Of a stretch of DNA of 54,205 bases, positions 1-6,948 are shown piece after piece. How positions within the stretch are numbered: position 1 is the first letter of the stretch; each line of letters opens with the position of its first letter. The position numbers and the translations under genes are program-made. The notes beneath the pieces were generated by a model. It did no database searches, was not told where the DNA came from, and worked only from the letters and a program-made list of their open reading frames with translations. Origin of the DNA: Sphingomonas sp. ATCC 31555 (GTDB taxonomy: Bacteria; Pseudomonadota; Alphaproteobacteria; Sphingomonadales; Sphingomonadaceae); assembly GCF_000282895.1 (NCBI RefSeq), contig NZ_ALBQ01000062.1:1-54205 (forward strand), read 5' to 3'.

Positions 1-73
1 GGCCCGGAGAGGATTCGAACCTCCGACCTCTCGATTAGGAATCGCTTGCTCTATCCTGCTGAGCTACCGGGCC
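1..73 (-). tRNA. tRNA-Arg (anticodon CCT), 3' end at window edge
   Basis: Read on the minus strand this folds as a tRNA: a 7-bp acceptor stem (GGCCCGG with CCGGGCC), a GCTC/GAGC D stem, anticodon loop TTCCTAA and a GGAGG-TTCGAAT-CCTCT T arm. The anticodon CCT reads the rare AGG arginine codon. The discriminator base and CCA end would lie outside the window. Only the three inner pairs of the anticodon stem (C-G, G-C, A-T) are canonical. The two outer pairs read as G-A and A-G. Confidence 0.93.
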
Positions 74-107
74 ACGCCGTCGCTGGTACCGAGCCGGCGC
101 CGGCAAA

Positions 108-545
108 TCAATTGCAAGCCTCGGGCGGCACCACCGGCACCAGCAGCGGCGCCACCGGCACGCCTTCGTCCACCAGCGCCTTGGCCTCCGCGATCGTCGC
201 TTTGCCGTGGATCGGAGCCTCGGGCTCCTCGCCCTGGTGCATCGCCCGCGCCTTTTCCGCAAAGGCCGTCCCGACCCATTGGGAACGTTCGAGCTGCTTC
301 GCCTGCATTTCGGCGATCGCGGCGAGCGCAGCCTTCATTGAATCGGCGGGGACCACGGGCCGTTCAGGCTGCTGGTTGCCCTTGGCAGCCACGGCGGGCG
401 CCATCACCGCCTTGCCAACCTCGCTATCGCCACAGAGCGGACATGCGATCAACCCGGTCGCGCGCTGCTCCTCATAGGCGCCGCTCGACTTGAACCATGC
501 TTCGAACACGTGCCCGCCGCCGCACTTCAGATCGAACACGATCAT
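108..545 (-). CDS. DUF1178 family protein
   Basis: This 145-aa protein opens with MIVFDLKC, a Cys-rich N-terminus with a later CPLCG pair near residue 36. That is typical of the DUF1178 family, a likely small zinc-ribbon fold of unknown function common in alpha- and betaproteobacteria. The middle is a helical Ala/Lys-rich stretch and the tail is Pro/Val-rich. Its ATG overlaps the stop of the upstream nitrilase gene by 4 bases (ATGA), so it is the last gene of a comF-grxC-nitrilase-DUF1178 operon. The family assignment is good. The biochemical role is unknown. Confidence 0.85.
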   Translation of the reverse strand: MIVFDLKCGGGHVFEAWFKSSGAYEEQRATGLIACPLCGDSEVGKAVMAPAVAAKGNQQPERPVVPADSMKAALAAIAEMQAKQLERSQWVGTAFAEKARAMHQGEEPEAPIHGKATIAEAKALVDEGVPVAPLLVPVVPPEACN

Positions 546-1366
546 GATGTCGCCACGGCAGGAATGGCACGGCGATGGCGCAGGACCGGCACGCGCGCCC
601 GTACTTCTTCAATACGGGCCGGCGCGATGTCCACGAAGCCAAGGCCTGCGGGCTCCCCCAAGTCCAGCAGCACGTCGCCCCAGGGATCGATCGCGAGGCT
701 GTGCCCATAGGTGGTGCGGCCATCCGCATGCACGCCGGTTTGCGCTGCTGCGATCACGAACGCCGCGGCTTCGATCGCGCGGGCGCGGAGCAGGACGTGC
801 CAGTGCGCTGCCCCTGTCGGCCGTGTGAACGCCGCAGGCACCGCAAATATCGTGGCGCCGGCATCGCTGAGCGCCCGAAAAAGATCCGGAAAGCGCAGGT
901 CGTAGCAGATCGCCAGACCCAACATGCCGAGCGGTGTATGCACCACCACGGGACCGGCGCCAGCGGTATAGCTGTTCGATTCGCGCCAGCTTTCGCCGGT
1001 GGGAAGATCGACGTCGAACAGGTGCATCTTGTCGTAGCGGGCGCGGATCGCCCCGCTATCGTCGACCACGAAGGCGCGGTTGGCGAGCTTGCCGTCTTCG
1101 CGCAGCACAGCGAGGCTGCCCAGATGCACCCAGATCCCGTGCTTCGCCGCCGCTTCGCGCACTGCCGAAAGTACATGATCATCGCGCTCATGCGCATAGT
1201 GACGCTGCGCGCGCTCGCGGTTGCCGTCGAGGAGGCCGGACATTTCGGGGGTGAACAGCATCGCCGCACCACCGGCCTTGGCCTCGGCCACGCCGGCCGC
1301 CAACGTCGCGGCGTTGCCGGCGGGATCGATCCCGCTGGTCATTTGGAGCAGCGCGGCGCGGGTCAT
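542..1366 (-). CDS. Carbon-nitrogen hydrolase (nitrilase superfamily)
   Basis: This 274-aa cytosolic enzyme belongs to the nitrilase superfamily, which hydrolyses amides or nitriles through a Glu-Lys-Cys triad. The triad is visible as Glu41 (TPEMS), Lys113 (YDKMHLF) and Cys154 (AICYDLRFP). The close fit to the YDKMHLFDVDLP and CYDLRFP motifs suggests the Nit1/Nit2 branch, whose members remove deaminated glutathione or alpha-ketoacid omega-amides. Sitting directly after a glutaredoxin gene fits a glutathione-repair role, but that is inference. Its start overlaps the grxC stop by 4 bases, so the two are translationally coupled. Confidence 0.9.
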   Translation of the reverse strand: MTRAALLQMTSGIDPAGNAATLAAGVAEAKAGGAAMLFTPEMSGLLDGNRERAQRHYAHERDDHVLSAVREAAAKHGIWVHLGSLAVLREDGKLANRAFVVDDSGAIRARYDKMHLFDVDLPTGESWRESNSYTAGAGPVVVHTPLGMLGLAICYDLRFPDLFRALSDAGATIFAVPAAFTRPTGAAHWHVLLRARAIEAAAFVIAAAQTGVHADGRTTYGHSLAIDPWGDVLLDLGEPAGLGFVDIAPARIEEVRARVPVLRHRRAIPAVATS

Positions 1367-1620
1367 GCGGCGAGCAGCGGGTCCAATCCGCCCTTGCGAT
1401 CGAGCGCGGCGAGATCGTCCGATCCGCCGATATGCCGCCCATCAATAAAGATCTGCGGCACCGTCGTACGGCCCGGCGCGCGGTCCAGCATCTCGGCGCG
1501 CTTCGGTCCACCCATGGTGATGTCATATTCTTCGAACGTCGCGCCCTTGCTGGACAGGAGCTGCTTGGCGCGGGTGCAATAAGGACAGAACGCCTTGGTG
1601 TAGATTTCGACTTTTGCCAT
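1363..1620 (-). CDS. grxC: Glutaredoxin 3
   Basis: This 85-aa protein begins MAKVEIYTK and has the dithiol active site CPYC near residue 13, then TVPQIFIDG with the cis-proline and a GGSDDL glutathione-binding segment. It is a normal-length GrxC that uses glutathione to reduce disulfides in the cytosol. I chose the ATG at 1620 because a GGAGG ribosome site lies 7 bases upstream. A longer in-frame reading would add 13 residues that do not look like the family. It follows comF by 35 bases and overlaps the nitrilase gene. Confidence 0.95.
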   Translation of the reverse strand: MAKVEIYTKAFCPYCTRAKQLLSSKGATFEEYDITMGGPKRAEMLDRAPGRTTVPQIFIDGRHIGGSDDLAALDRKGGLDPLLAA

Positions 1621-1655
1621 GATGCCTCCAGAGGTGTGCGTGGTGCCCCGGCTTG

Positions 1656-2387
1656 TCAATCCAGGTCCTCACCGGGAAGAACGCGCGCCCAGCACAGAAG
1701 GATCACCCGCGCTGCGCCGCCACGCTTGAGCAGACGGGCACAGGCATTGCCGGTGGCGCCGCTGGTGTGCACATCGTCGACCAGCACCACCGTCTTGCCT
1801 TTGAGCACCGCGGCAGCATCCGGCGCTAGCGCGAAGGCGCCCGCCACGGCCTTGGCACGGGCCCGCGCGCCCAACCCGCGCAGCATAGGCGTGGCTTTCG
1901 TCCGCCGCAGCACCGCCACATCGACCGGCACGCCGCTCTGTCGGGAGAGGCCGCGCGCCACCAGAGCGGCCTGGTTGAACCCGCGCGACCACAAGCGCCA
2001 CCGGTGCAGCGGCACCGGCACCAACAGCTCCGCCTCCGTCGGCATCAGCCGCAGCATCGCGCGCGCCATCGTCTCCGCGGCCGCCAGCTTGCCACCATAT
2101 TTGAGCTTCAGCGCAACCGTTCGCGACACCTCCCCATAGGCGACCGCTGCGCGAACCCCGTCATGCGGCGGCGGGCTTGCAAGACAATCGATGCAGCACG
2201 CCCCCTCTCCCCGATCGAAGGCGAACGGCACATGGCAGGCCGCGCACCAGGGCGGACCGAGAAACCGCATCCCTTCCCAGCAGCACACGCAGAAGCGATG
2301 GTCCGCCTCTACCAGCGCGCCGCAGCCGGGGCAGCGCGGCGGCAAGGCCAGATCGATCAGGCGGGAGAAGGGGGCGCGCAGATCCAC
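1656..2387 (-). CDS. comF: ComF family phosphoribosyltransferase-like protein
   Basis: The protein has an N-terminal four-cysteine zinc region (CPGCG, CVCC, CAAC, CIDC) and a C-terminal phosphoribosyltransferase fold with the PRPP loop VVLVDDVHTSGAT. This is the ComF/GntX architecture. In competent bacteria ComF supports DNA uptake or recombination, but most proteobacterial members have no tested role. I place the start at a GTG (2387), giving 243 aa that begin just before FSRLIDLALPPRCPGCG, the usual family start. In-frame starts at 2418 and 2471 would overlap the divergent methyltransferase gene. It heads the comF-grxC-nitrilase-DUF1178 run. Confidence 0.85.
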   Translation of the reverse strand: MDLRAPFSRLIDLALPPRCPGCGALVEADHRFCVCCWEGMRFLGPPWCAACHVPFAFDRGEGACCIDCLASPPPHDGVRAAVAYGEVSRTVALKLKYGGKLAAAETMARAMLRLMPTEAELLVPVPLHRWRLWSRGFNQAALVARGLSRQSGVPVDVAVLRRTKATPMLRGLGARARAKAVAGAFALAPDAAAVLKGKTVVLVDDVHTSGATGNACARLLKRGGAARVILLCWARVLPGEDLD

Positions 2388-2430
2388 GCCGCTCTTGTCG
2401 CCGCCCGCGTCCCGCTGCACAAGCGCGGCC

Positions 2431-3258
2431 GTGTCCGACTCCGAGATCTTCGACCGCGCCCTGCGCCGCAAGCGCCGCGATCGCGCCGCCCGCAGCTATG
2501 AGAGCTTCCTGCGCGAGCACATGCTCGACGGGCTGTATGAACGTCTGGAAGGCGTAAAGCGCGAGTTTCGCCAGATCCTCGATCTCGGCAGCCATGATGG
2601 CAGCTTCACCTGGCCTGGCGCGCAGATCACGCGGCAGGAGGCCGGCGCTGCCTTCGCCGCCGCCAGCGGCGCGATCCACGCCGATGAAGACATGCACCCA
2701 TTCCCCGAGGGAAGCTTCGACCTGGTGGTTTCCGCCGGGGTACTCGACACGGTAAACGACGTGCCCGGCGCGCTTACCCTCGCCCGCCGCGCGTTGAAGC
2801 CGGACGGCCTGTTCCTGGGCGCGTTCCTCGGGGCCGGCACGCTAGCGACGCTGCGCGCCTGCCTGATCGGTGCCGAGGCCGATCGCCCGGTGGCCCGATT
2901 CCATCCGCAGATCGACGTGCGCGCCGCCGGAGACCTTTTGTCGCGGGCGGGCTTCACCCTGCCTGTTGCTGATGTGGAGACGCTGACCGTCCGCTACACC
3001 GGCCTCGCCGGGCTGATCCGTGACCTGCGCGGCATGGCGGCGACCAACCTGCTGCCGGGCACGCCGCCGCTGCGCCGCGAGACTCTGCTCGGCACGGCCG
3101 CTGCCTTTGTCGAGCGCGCCGATCCCGACGGACGCACCCCCGAGCGGTTCGAGATCGTGTACTGCACCGGCTGGGCGCCCGACGCGTCGCAGCCGCAGCC
3201 TGCGCGGCGCGGCAGTGCCACCACGTCGCTTGCTGCGGCGCTCAAGCCGAAGGGATAA
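2431..3258 (+). CDS. SAM-dependent methyltransferase (NDUFAF5/BioC-like)
   Basis: About 275 aa. It opens with SEIFDRALRRKRRDRAA, a segment typical of the bacterial homologues of the mitochondrial complex I assembly factor NDUFAF5, and continues with a Rossmann methyltransferase core (ILDLGSHDG). The family methylates or modifies small molecules or protein side chains. The exact substrate here is unknown. The start is a GTG at 2431, with no strong ribosome site. It is divergent from comF, and the two 5' ends lie within about 45 bases. The glycine-rich SAM loop, DLGSHDG, is less canonical than in its neighbour. Confidence 0.85.
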   Translation: MSDSEIFDRALRRKRRDRAARSYESFLREHMLDGLYERLEGVKREFRQILDLGSHDGSFTWPGAQITRQEAGAAFAAASGAIHADEDMHPFPEGSFDLVVSAGVLDTVNDVPGALTLARRALKPDGLFLGAFLGAGTLATLRACLIGAEADRPVARFHPQIDVRAAGDLLSRAGFTLPVADVETLTVRYTGLAGLIRDLRGMAATNLLPGTPPLRRETLLGTAAAFVERADPDGRTPERFEIVYCTGWAPDASQPQPARRGSATTSLAAALKPKG

Positions 3259-3280
3259 CCGCCATGCAGGAGCGAATCGC

Positions 3281-3865
3281 CTGAGCGAAGACGCTTCCGC
3301 CGGCTGGGAGGCCGTAGTCGAAGCGTTTGCGGCGGCTCGATCGCCGGTTGGGGCGGACGTGGTGCGCCGCTGGTCGCGCAATCTGCCGCGCAATGGTGCG
3401 ATCCTCGATATCGGCTGCGGCACGGGCTGGCCGATTGCGACGACGCTGGCGGAGCAGGGCTTTGCGATCTTTGCCATCGACCCCGCACCCGCCATGCTGG
3501 CTGCCTTCCGCCAAAACTTGCCGGACGCGGCCGCGGCGTGCGAAAGCGCGGAGGAAAGCCGCTTCTTCGACCGGCGCTTCAACGGTGCGATCGCAATCGG
3601 GCTGATGTTCCTGTTGCCGGAAGCGGCGCAACGCCGGATCATCCAGCGCGTCGCACAGGCGCTGCATCCCGGCGGCCGATTCCTGTTCAGCGCCCCGCAG
3701 GCGGCCTGCGAGTGGGACGATATCCTGACGGGCCGTCGATCCCGCGCCCTCGGCGCGACACGCTATCACGCCCTGCTGGCCGCGGCCGGGCTCAAGCCTC
3801 TCGGCAGCGCAACCGACGAAGGGCAGAATCACTATTTTGAGGCGATGGCGACGGTGCCGTCCTGA
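3281..3865 (+). CDS. Class I SAM-dependent methyltransferase, apparent CTG start
   Basis: A 194-aa small-molecule-type methyltransferase. Motif I is ILDIGCGTG at about residues 43-51, with an acidic IDPAPAML motif II and a later LHPGGRFLFSAP segment. There is no ATG, GTG or TTG in frame before the conserved fold except a GTG that would remove about 25 residues. The best start is CTG at 3281 (CTGAGCGAA, Leu-Ser-Glu), 8 bases after an AGGAG ribosome site at 3268-3272. It looks like an ATG changed to CTG. The 3' end overlaps the convergent Nudix gene by 34 bases. Confidence 0.8.
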   Translation: MSEDASAGWEAVVEAFAAARSPVGADVVRRWSRNLPRNGAILDIGCGTGWPIATTLAEQGFAIFAIDPAPAMLAAFRQNLPDAAAACESAEESRFFDRRFNGAIAIGLMFLLPEAAQRRIIQRVAQALHPGGRFLFSAPQAACEWDDILTGRRSRALGATRYHALLAAAGLKPLGSATDEGQNHYFEAMATVPS

Positions 3866-4293
3866 CTGCGTGGTTTTCCGAGCAGCGGCGCCAGCGCAGC
3901 CGGAAACGGCAGGTCTGCGGGCGGCATCGGCAGGGTACGCAGCGTCGCGTGGTCCGCCCAGCATAGCGCGGTGGCATGGCGTGGCTCGGGCGCGCCCTGC
4001 CAGCGATCCAGCCGGTAGAGCAGCAAGAGCAGGTGGCGATCGCCCAGCGCTTCGCTGGCGAACGTGAGCGGTACCAGCGCGGCGGGGTCGACGCCGATGC
4101 CGAGTTCTTCGTGCAGTTCGCGGGCCAGCGCATGTTCCGGCGTTTCGCCCGGCTCCACCTTGCCGCCGGGGAACTCCCACAGGCCGGCCATCGGCGTGCC
4201 AGACGGCCGCTGCTGCACCAGCACTCGCCCTTCCCGGAGCATGGCCGCGGCGACGACCGTCAACAAAAAGGGTTTCGGCAGGGCTGCGTCCAT
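3832..4293 (-). CDS. Nudix (MutT-type) NTP pyrophosphohydrolase
   Basis: The 153-aa protein contains a full Nudix box, GGKVEPGETPEHALARELHE followed by ELGI, at about residues 43-66. It hydrolyses nucleoside diphosphates linked to another group. The LWEFPGGKVEPGE context and overall length match the MutT/8-oxo-dGTP diphosphatase group. The start is the ATG at 4293 before DAALPKPFLLTVVAAAML. Upstream in-frame codons would add an unlikely His/Pro-rich leader. It converges on the preceding methyltransferase gene with a 34-base overlap at the stops. Confidence 0.88.
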   Translation of the reverse strand: MDAALPKPFLLTVVAAAMLREGRVLVQQRPSGTPMAGLWEFPGGKVEPGETPEHALARELHEELGIGVDPAALVPLTFASEALGDRHLLLLLYRLDRWQGAPEPRHATALCWADHATLRTLPMPPADLPFPAALAPLLGKPRSQDGTVAIASK

Positions 4294-4490
4294 CGTGGAT
4301 TCCGTTCCGTGCGGGTGGTGCGGCGCAGGCTTGTGGACGAGATCGCGCCTCGATGCGAGCCCGACACCGTATCGCCCCCAAGGGCGCACTTAGCCGCTTC
4401 TTAACGCATCCTGGTTACGGTTCGGCCAGCGTCGCCCAGGGATCGGGCGAAGCACAAAAAACGCACGTCCGCAGGACGATGGAGTTGGGT

Positions 4491-4658
4491 ATGCAGAAGA
4501 TTCGGAACTTCCTCAAGAACGCCAAGGGCGCAACCGCGATCGAATATGGGCTGATCGCCGCGCTGATCGCCGTGGCCGCGGTCACCGCGATGGGCAGCCT
4601 GGGCAACCAGCTCAAGACGACCTTCGGCAACGTCACGTCGAACATGAAGGCTTCGTAA
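4491..4658 (+). CDS. Flp family type IVb pilin (copy 1)
   Basis: A 55-aa pilin. After a short basic leader comes KGATAIEYGLIAALIAVAAV, the classic Flp prepilin signature with Glu-Tyr at the mature +5/+6 region and a hydrophobic polymerisation helix. Flp pilins are cut by a TadV/CpaA-type peptidase and assembled into adhesive tight-adherence pili at the cell surface. The start at 4491 has GGAG 6 bases upstream. An in-frame ATG at 4479 would put that site inside the gene. A 197-base gap upstream, including TTAA-rich sequence near 4400, probably holds the promoter. No tad/cpa assembly genes lie in the window. Confidence 0.93.
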   Translation: MQKIRNFLKNAKGATAIEYGLIAALIAVAAVTAMGSLGNQLKTTFGNVTSNMKAS

Positions 4659-4752
4659 GCCTCACAGCCGCAGGGGGTGCCGCCGCGGTGCGGCACTACC
4701 GCACATGCCGAACGCACCGCACCCGGATGCGCTTGGGAGAAGGGAAAGCATC

Positions 4753-4923
4753 ATGAAGAAGTTTGTTCGGACCCTCATCGCCCATCGCAAGGGCGCAACC
4801 GCCATCGAATATGCGCTGATCGCAGCGCTAATCGCCGTCGCGGCGGTTACCGCGATGGGAACGCTGGGCAATCAGCTCAGCACCACCTTCGGCACCGTTT
4901 CCACGAAGATGCAGGCATCCTGA
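4753..4923 (+). CDS. Flp family type IVb pilin (copy 2)
   Basis: A 56-aa paralogue of the preceding pilin with the same KGATAIEYALIAALIAVAAV core and a nearly identical tail (GNQLSTTFGTVSTKMQAS against GNQLKTTFGNVTSNMKAS). The ATG at 4753 is preceded by a GGGAAAG ribosome site. The 94-base spacer after copy 1 contains no gene. The two copies are a recent tandem duplication and could give major and minor pilins or a dosage effect. Nothing in the sequence separates these options. Confidence 0.93.
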   Translation: MKKFVRTLIAHRKGATAIEYALIAALIAVAAVTAMGTLGNQLSTTFGTVSTKMQAS

Positions 4924-4987
4924 TCCCGGGCTGCATCGTTCTTGCGGAAGCAATCGGGCGGCATGCGCACGCCGCCCGTTTCCCGAT

Positions 4988-5935
4988 CTAGATCCGGCCC
5001 ATCGCCAGGAACTTGGCCCGCCGCGACTGGCGCAGCGCCTCCGGCGACATATCGGCCATATCGCGCAGACAGCGCTCGATAGCATCGCCGAGCGCCTGCA
5101 CCGCCTGCCCCGGCGCACGATGCGCTCCGCCCAGCGGTTCCGGCACGATACGGTCGATCACGCCCAATTCCTTCAGGTGCTGCGCAGTGACCTTCATCGC
5201 CTCTGCGGCGTCGGGCGCCTTGTCGGCGGTGCGCCACAGGATCGAAGCGCAGCCTTCCGGCGAAATCACCGAATAGACCGCGTGCTCCATCATGAGCACC
5301 TGGTTGCCCGCGGCCAGCGCCACGGCGCCGCCCGAACCGCCTTCGCCGAGGATCGAGGCGACCAGCGGCACGCCCAGCGCCAGACAAGCTTCGGTCGAGC
5401 GCGCGATGGCTTCGGCCTGGCCGCGCTCTTCGGCCTGCACGCCTGGGAAGGCGCCGGAGGTGTCAACGAGCGTGATCACGGGGATGCCGAACCGATCGGC
5501 CAGCTTCATCAGGCGGATCGCCTTGCGATAGCCCTCCGGCTTACCCATGCCGAAATTATGTTTGAGCCGGCTGGCGGTATCGTCGCCCTTTTCATGGCCG
5601 ATCACCATCACCCGGCGGCCGCGGAATCGGCCGAGACCGCCAATGATCGCATTGTCGTCGGCAAAGGCGCGATCGCCGCCCAGCGGCATGAAGTCTTCGA
5701 TCAGACCGGCGACGTAATGCTTGAAGTGCGGGCGTTCGGGATGGCGAGCGACCTGCGTCTTCTGCCAGGGGGTGAGCCGGGCATAGGTGTCGAGCAGCAG
5801 CTTGTCCGATTTGGCCTGAAGCGGGGCGATCTCCGCGGCGATGTCCACTTCGCCGCCCTGGGCAGCGTTGCGCAGCTCATCGATCTTGCCCTGGAGCTCG
5901 GCAATCGGCTTCTCGAAGTCGAGGAATGTCGTCAT
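4988..5935 (-). CDS. accA: Acetyl-CoA carboxylase carboxyltransferase subunit alpha
   Basis: The 315-aa protein starts MTTFLDFEKPIAELQ and carries the AccA hallmarks VMVIGHEKGDDT, NFGMGKPEGYRKAIRLM, TLVDTSGAFPGVQAEERGQ and the oxyanion region GEGGSGGA. With AccD it transfers the carboxyl group from carboxybiotin to acetyl-CoA, the first committed step of fatty acid synthesis in the cytosol. Its length matches the usual 310-320 aa. It follows xerD on the same strand with a 104-base gap that shows no gene. Confidence 0.98.
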   Translation of the reverse strand: MTTFLDFEKPIAELQGKIDELRNAAQGGEVDIAAEIAPLQAKSDKLLLDTYARLTPWQKTQVARHPERPHFKHYVAGLIEDFMPLGGDRAFADDNAIIGGLGRFRGRRVMVIGHEKGDDTASRLKHNFGMGKPEGYRKAIRLMKLADRFGIPVITLVDTSGAFPGVQAEERGQAEAIARSTEACLALGVPLVASILGEGGSGGAVALAAGNQVLMMEHAVYSVISPEGCASILWRTADKAPDAAEAMKVTAQHLKELGVIDRIVPEPLGGAHRAPGQAVQALGDAIERCLRDMADMSPEALRQSRRAKFLAMGRI

Positions 5936-6039
5936 GGGGCGTGGCGCTACGCGGAGCCGCGCTTCGCGTCAACGAGGGTGCGTAAGGTGACAGTGGGCGC
6001 CGTGCCCGTTTCCCCGCGGGCGAGGCTCGGGCAGGATTG

Positions 6040-6948
6040 CTATTTTCTACCCGCGAGAGCCTCGCCCAGCGGGTGGCGCTCGTTGACCAGTTCGACCAGC
6101 CTGCGGCTATCGACATGGGTATAGATTTCGGTGGTGGCGATATCGGCATGGCCAAGCATCGCCTGCAGCGCGCGTAGGTCGGCGCCGCCCTCCAGAAGGT
6201 GCGTGGCGAAGGCATGGCGCAAGACGTGCGGGCTCACGCGATCGGGCGGGATGCCCGCTTCCGCCGCCAGCGCCCGGACGATCTGGTACAGCCGCACGCG
6301 GGTGAGGTGCTTCTTGCCTGAGGGGAACAGCCAGGCCTTGTCCGGCGGCACCTGCCCGCGCCACAGCGCCACCGCGGCGCGCGCGCGATCGGAAATCGGC
6401 ACCAGCCGCTCGCGCCCGCCCTTACCCTTCAGGATCAGGAACGGCCGGTCGGGATGGATGGCGTTGCGCGGCAGCGACACCAGCTCCGTGGCGCGCAGGC
6501 CCGATCCATAGAGCAGCTCGATCAGCGCGGCGAGCCGCAGGTCGAGCGGATCGGGCGGTACGCGCGCCTGCCGCGCGGCGATGGCAGCGAACAGCGCATC
6601 GACATCCGTCGTTCCCAAAATCTTCGGCAGCCGTCGCGCTGCGCCGGGACGCGGCAAGGCCGCGCCGGGATCGTCGGCACGGTGCCCCTCCTCTGCCAGG
6701 AAGCCAAAAAAGCGCCGGAGGGCCGCCGATTTGCGGGCGACTGTGGCCCGCGCCAGATCCTGCCAGCCGCCCGCCAGTCGCTCGATTTCTGGGCGACCGG
6801 CTTCGTACAAGCGTCCGTCCAGCGCCTGCGAGGCGAGCCGCAGATCAGTTTCATAGGCCGCGATGGTGTTGGCGGCGGCACCAGACTCGGCGCGGAGCAT
6901 CTCCAGGAAGCGCTCGATCAGCGCGCGATCGTCGCTGACGCCCTTCAC
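6040..6948 (-). CDS. xerD: Site-specific tyrosine recombinase XerD
   Basis: A 302-aa tyrosine recombinase with an N-terminal SAM-like core-binding domain and a full catalytic set: Arg152 (SGLRATELV), Lys176 (LKGKGGRE), His241-x-x-Arg244 (HVLRHAFATH), His267 (MLGHADI) and Tyr276 (EIYTHVD). XerD works with XerC at dif to resolve chromosome dimers. Length and motifs match XerD, and the accA/aroK neighbours match its usual chromosomal place, so this is not a mobile integrase. The start is a GTG at 6948 whose GTGA overlaps the stop of the 607-aa gene by 4 bases. Confidence 0.93.
   Translation of the reverse strand: MKGVSDDRALIERFLEMLRAESGAAANTIAAYETDLRLASQALDGRLYEAGRPEIERLAGGWQDLARATVARKSAALRRFFGFLAEEGHRADDPGAALPRPGAARRLPKILGTTDVDALFAAIAARQARVPPDPLDLRLAALIELLYGSGLRATELVSLPRNAIHPDRPFLILKGKGGRERLVPISDRARAAVALWRGQVPPDKAWLFPSGKKHLTRVRLYQIVRALAAEAGIPPDRVSPHVLRHAFATHLLEGGADLRALQAMLGHADIATTEIYTHVDSRRLVELVNERHPLGEALAGRK

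Noticed and set aside
1621..1659. Longer glutaredoxin with 13 extra residues
   Set aside because: A strong GGAGG site and the family start place the ATG at 1620.
4395..4420. CtrA-like site TTAA-CGCATCCTGG-TTAC before the pilin genes
   Set aside because: The spacing is 10 instead of 7 and the second half is TTAC, not TTAA.
6040..6948. Tyrosine recombinase as a sign of a mobile island
   Set aside because: Length, motifs and position next to accA and aroK fit chromosomal XerD. No attachment repeats or phage genes are near.
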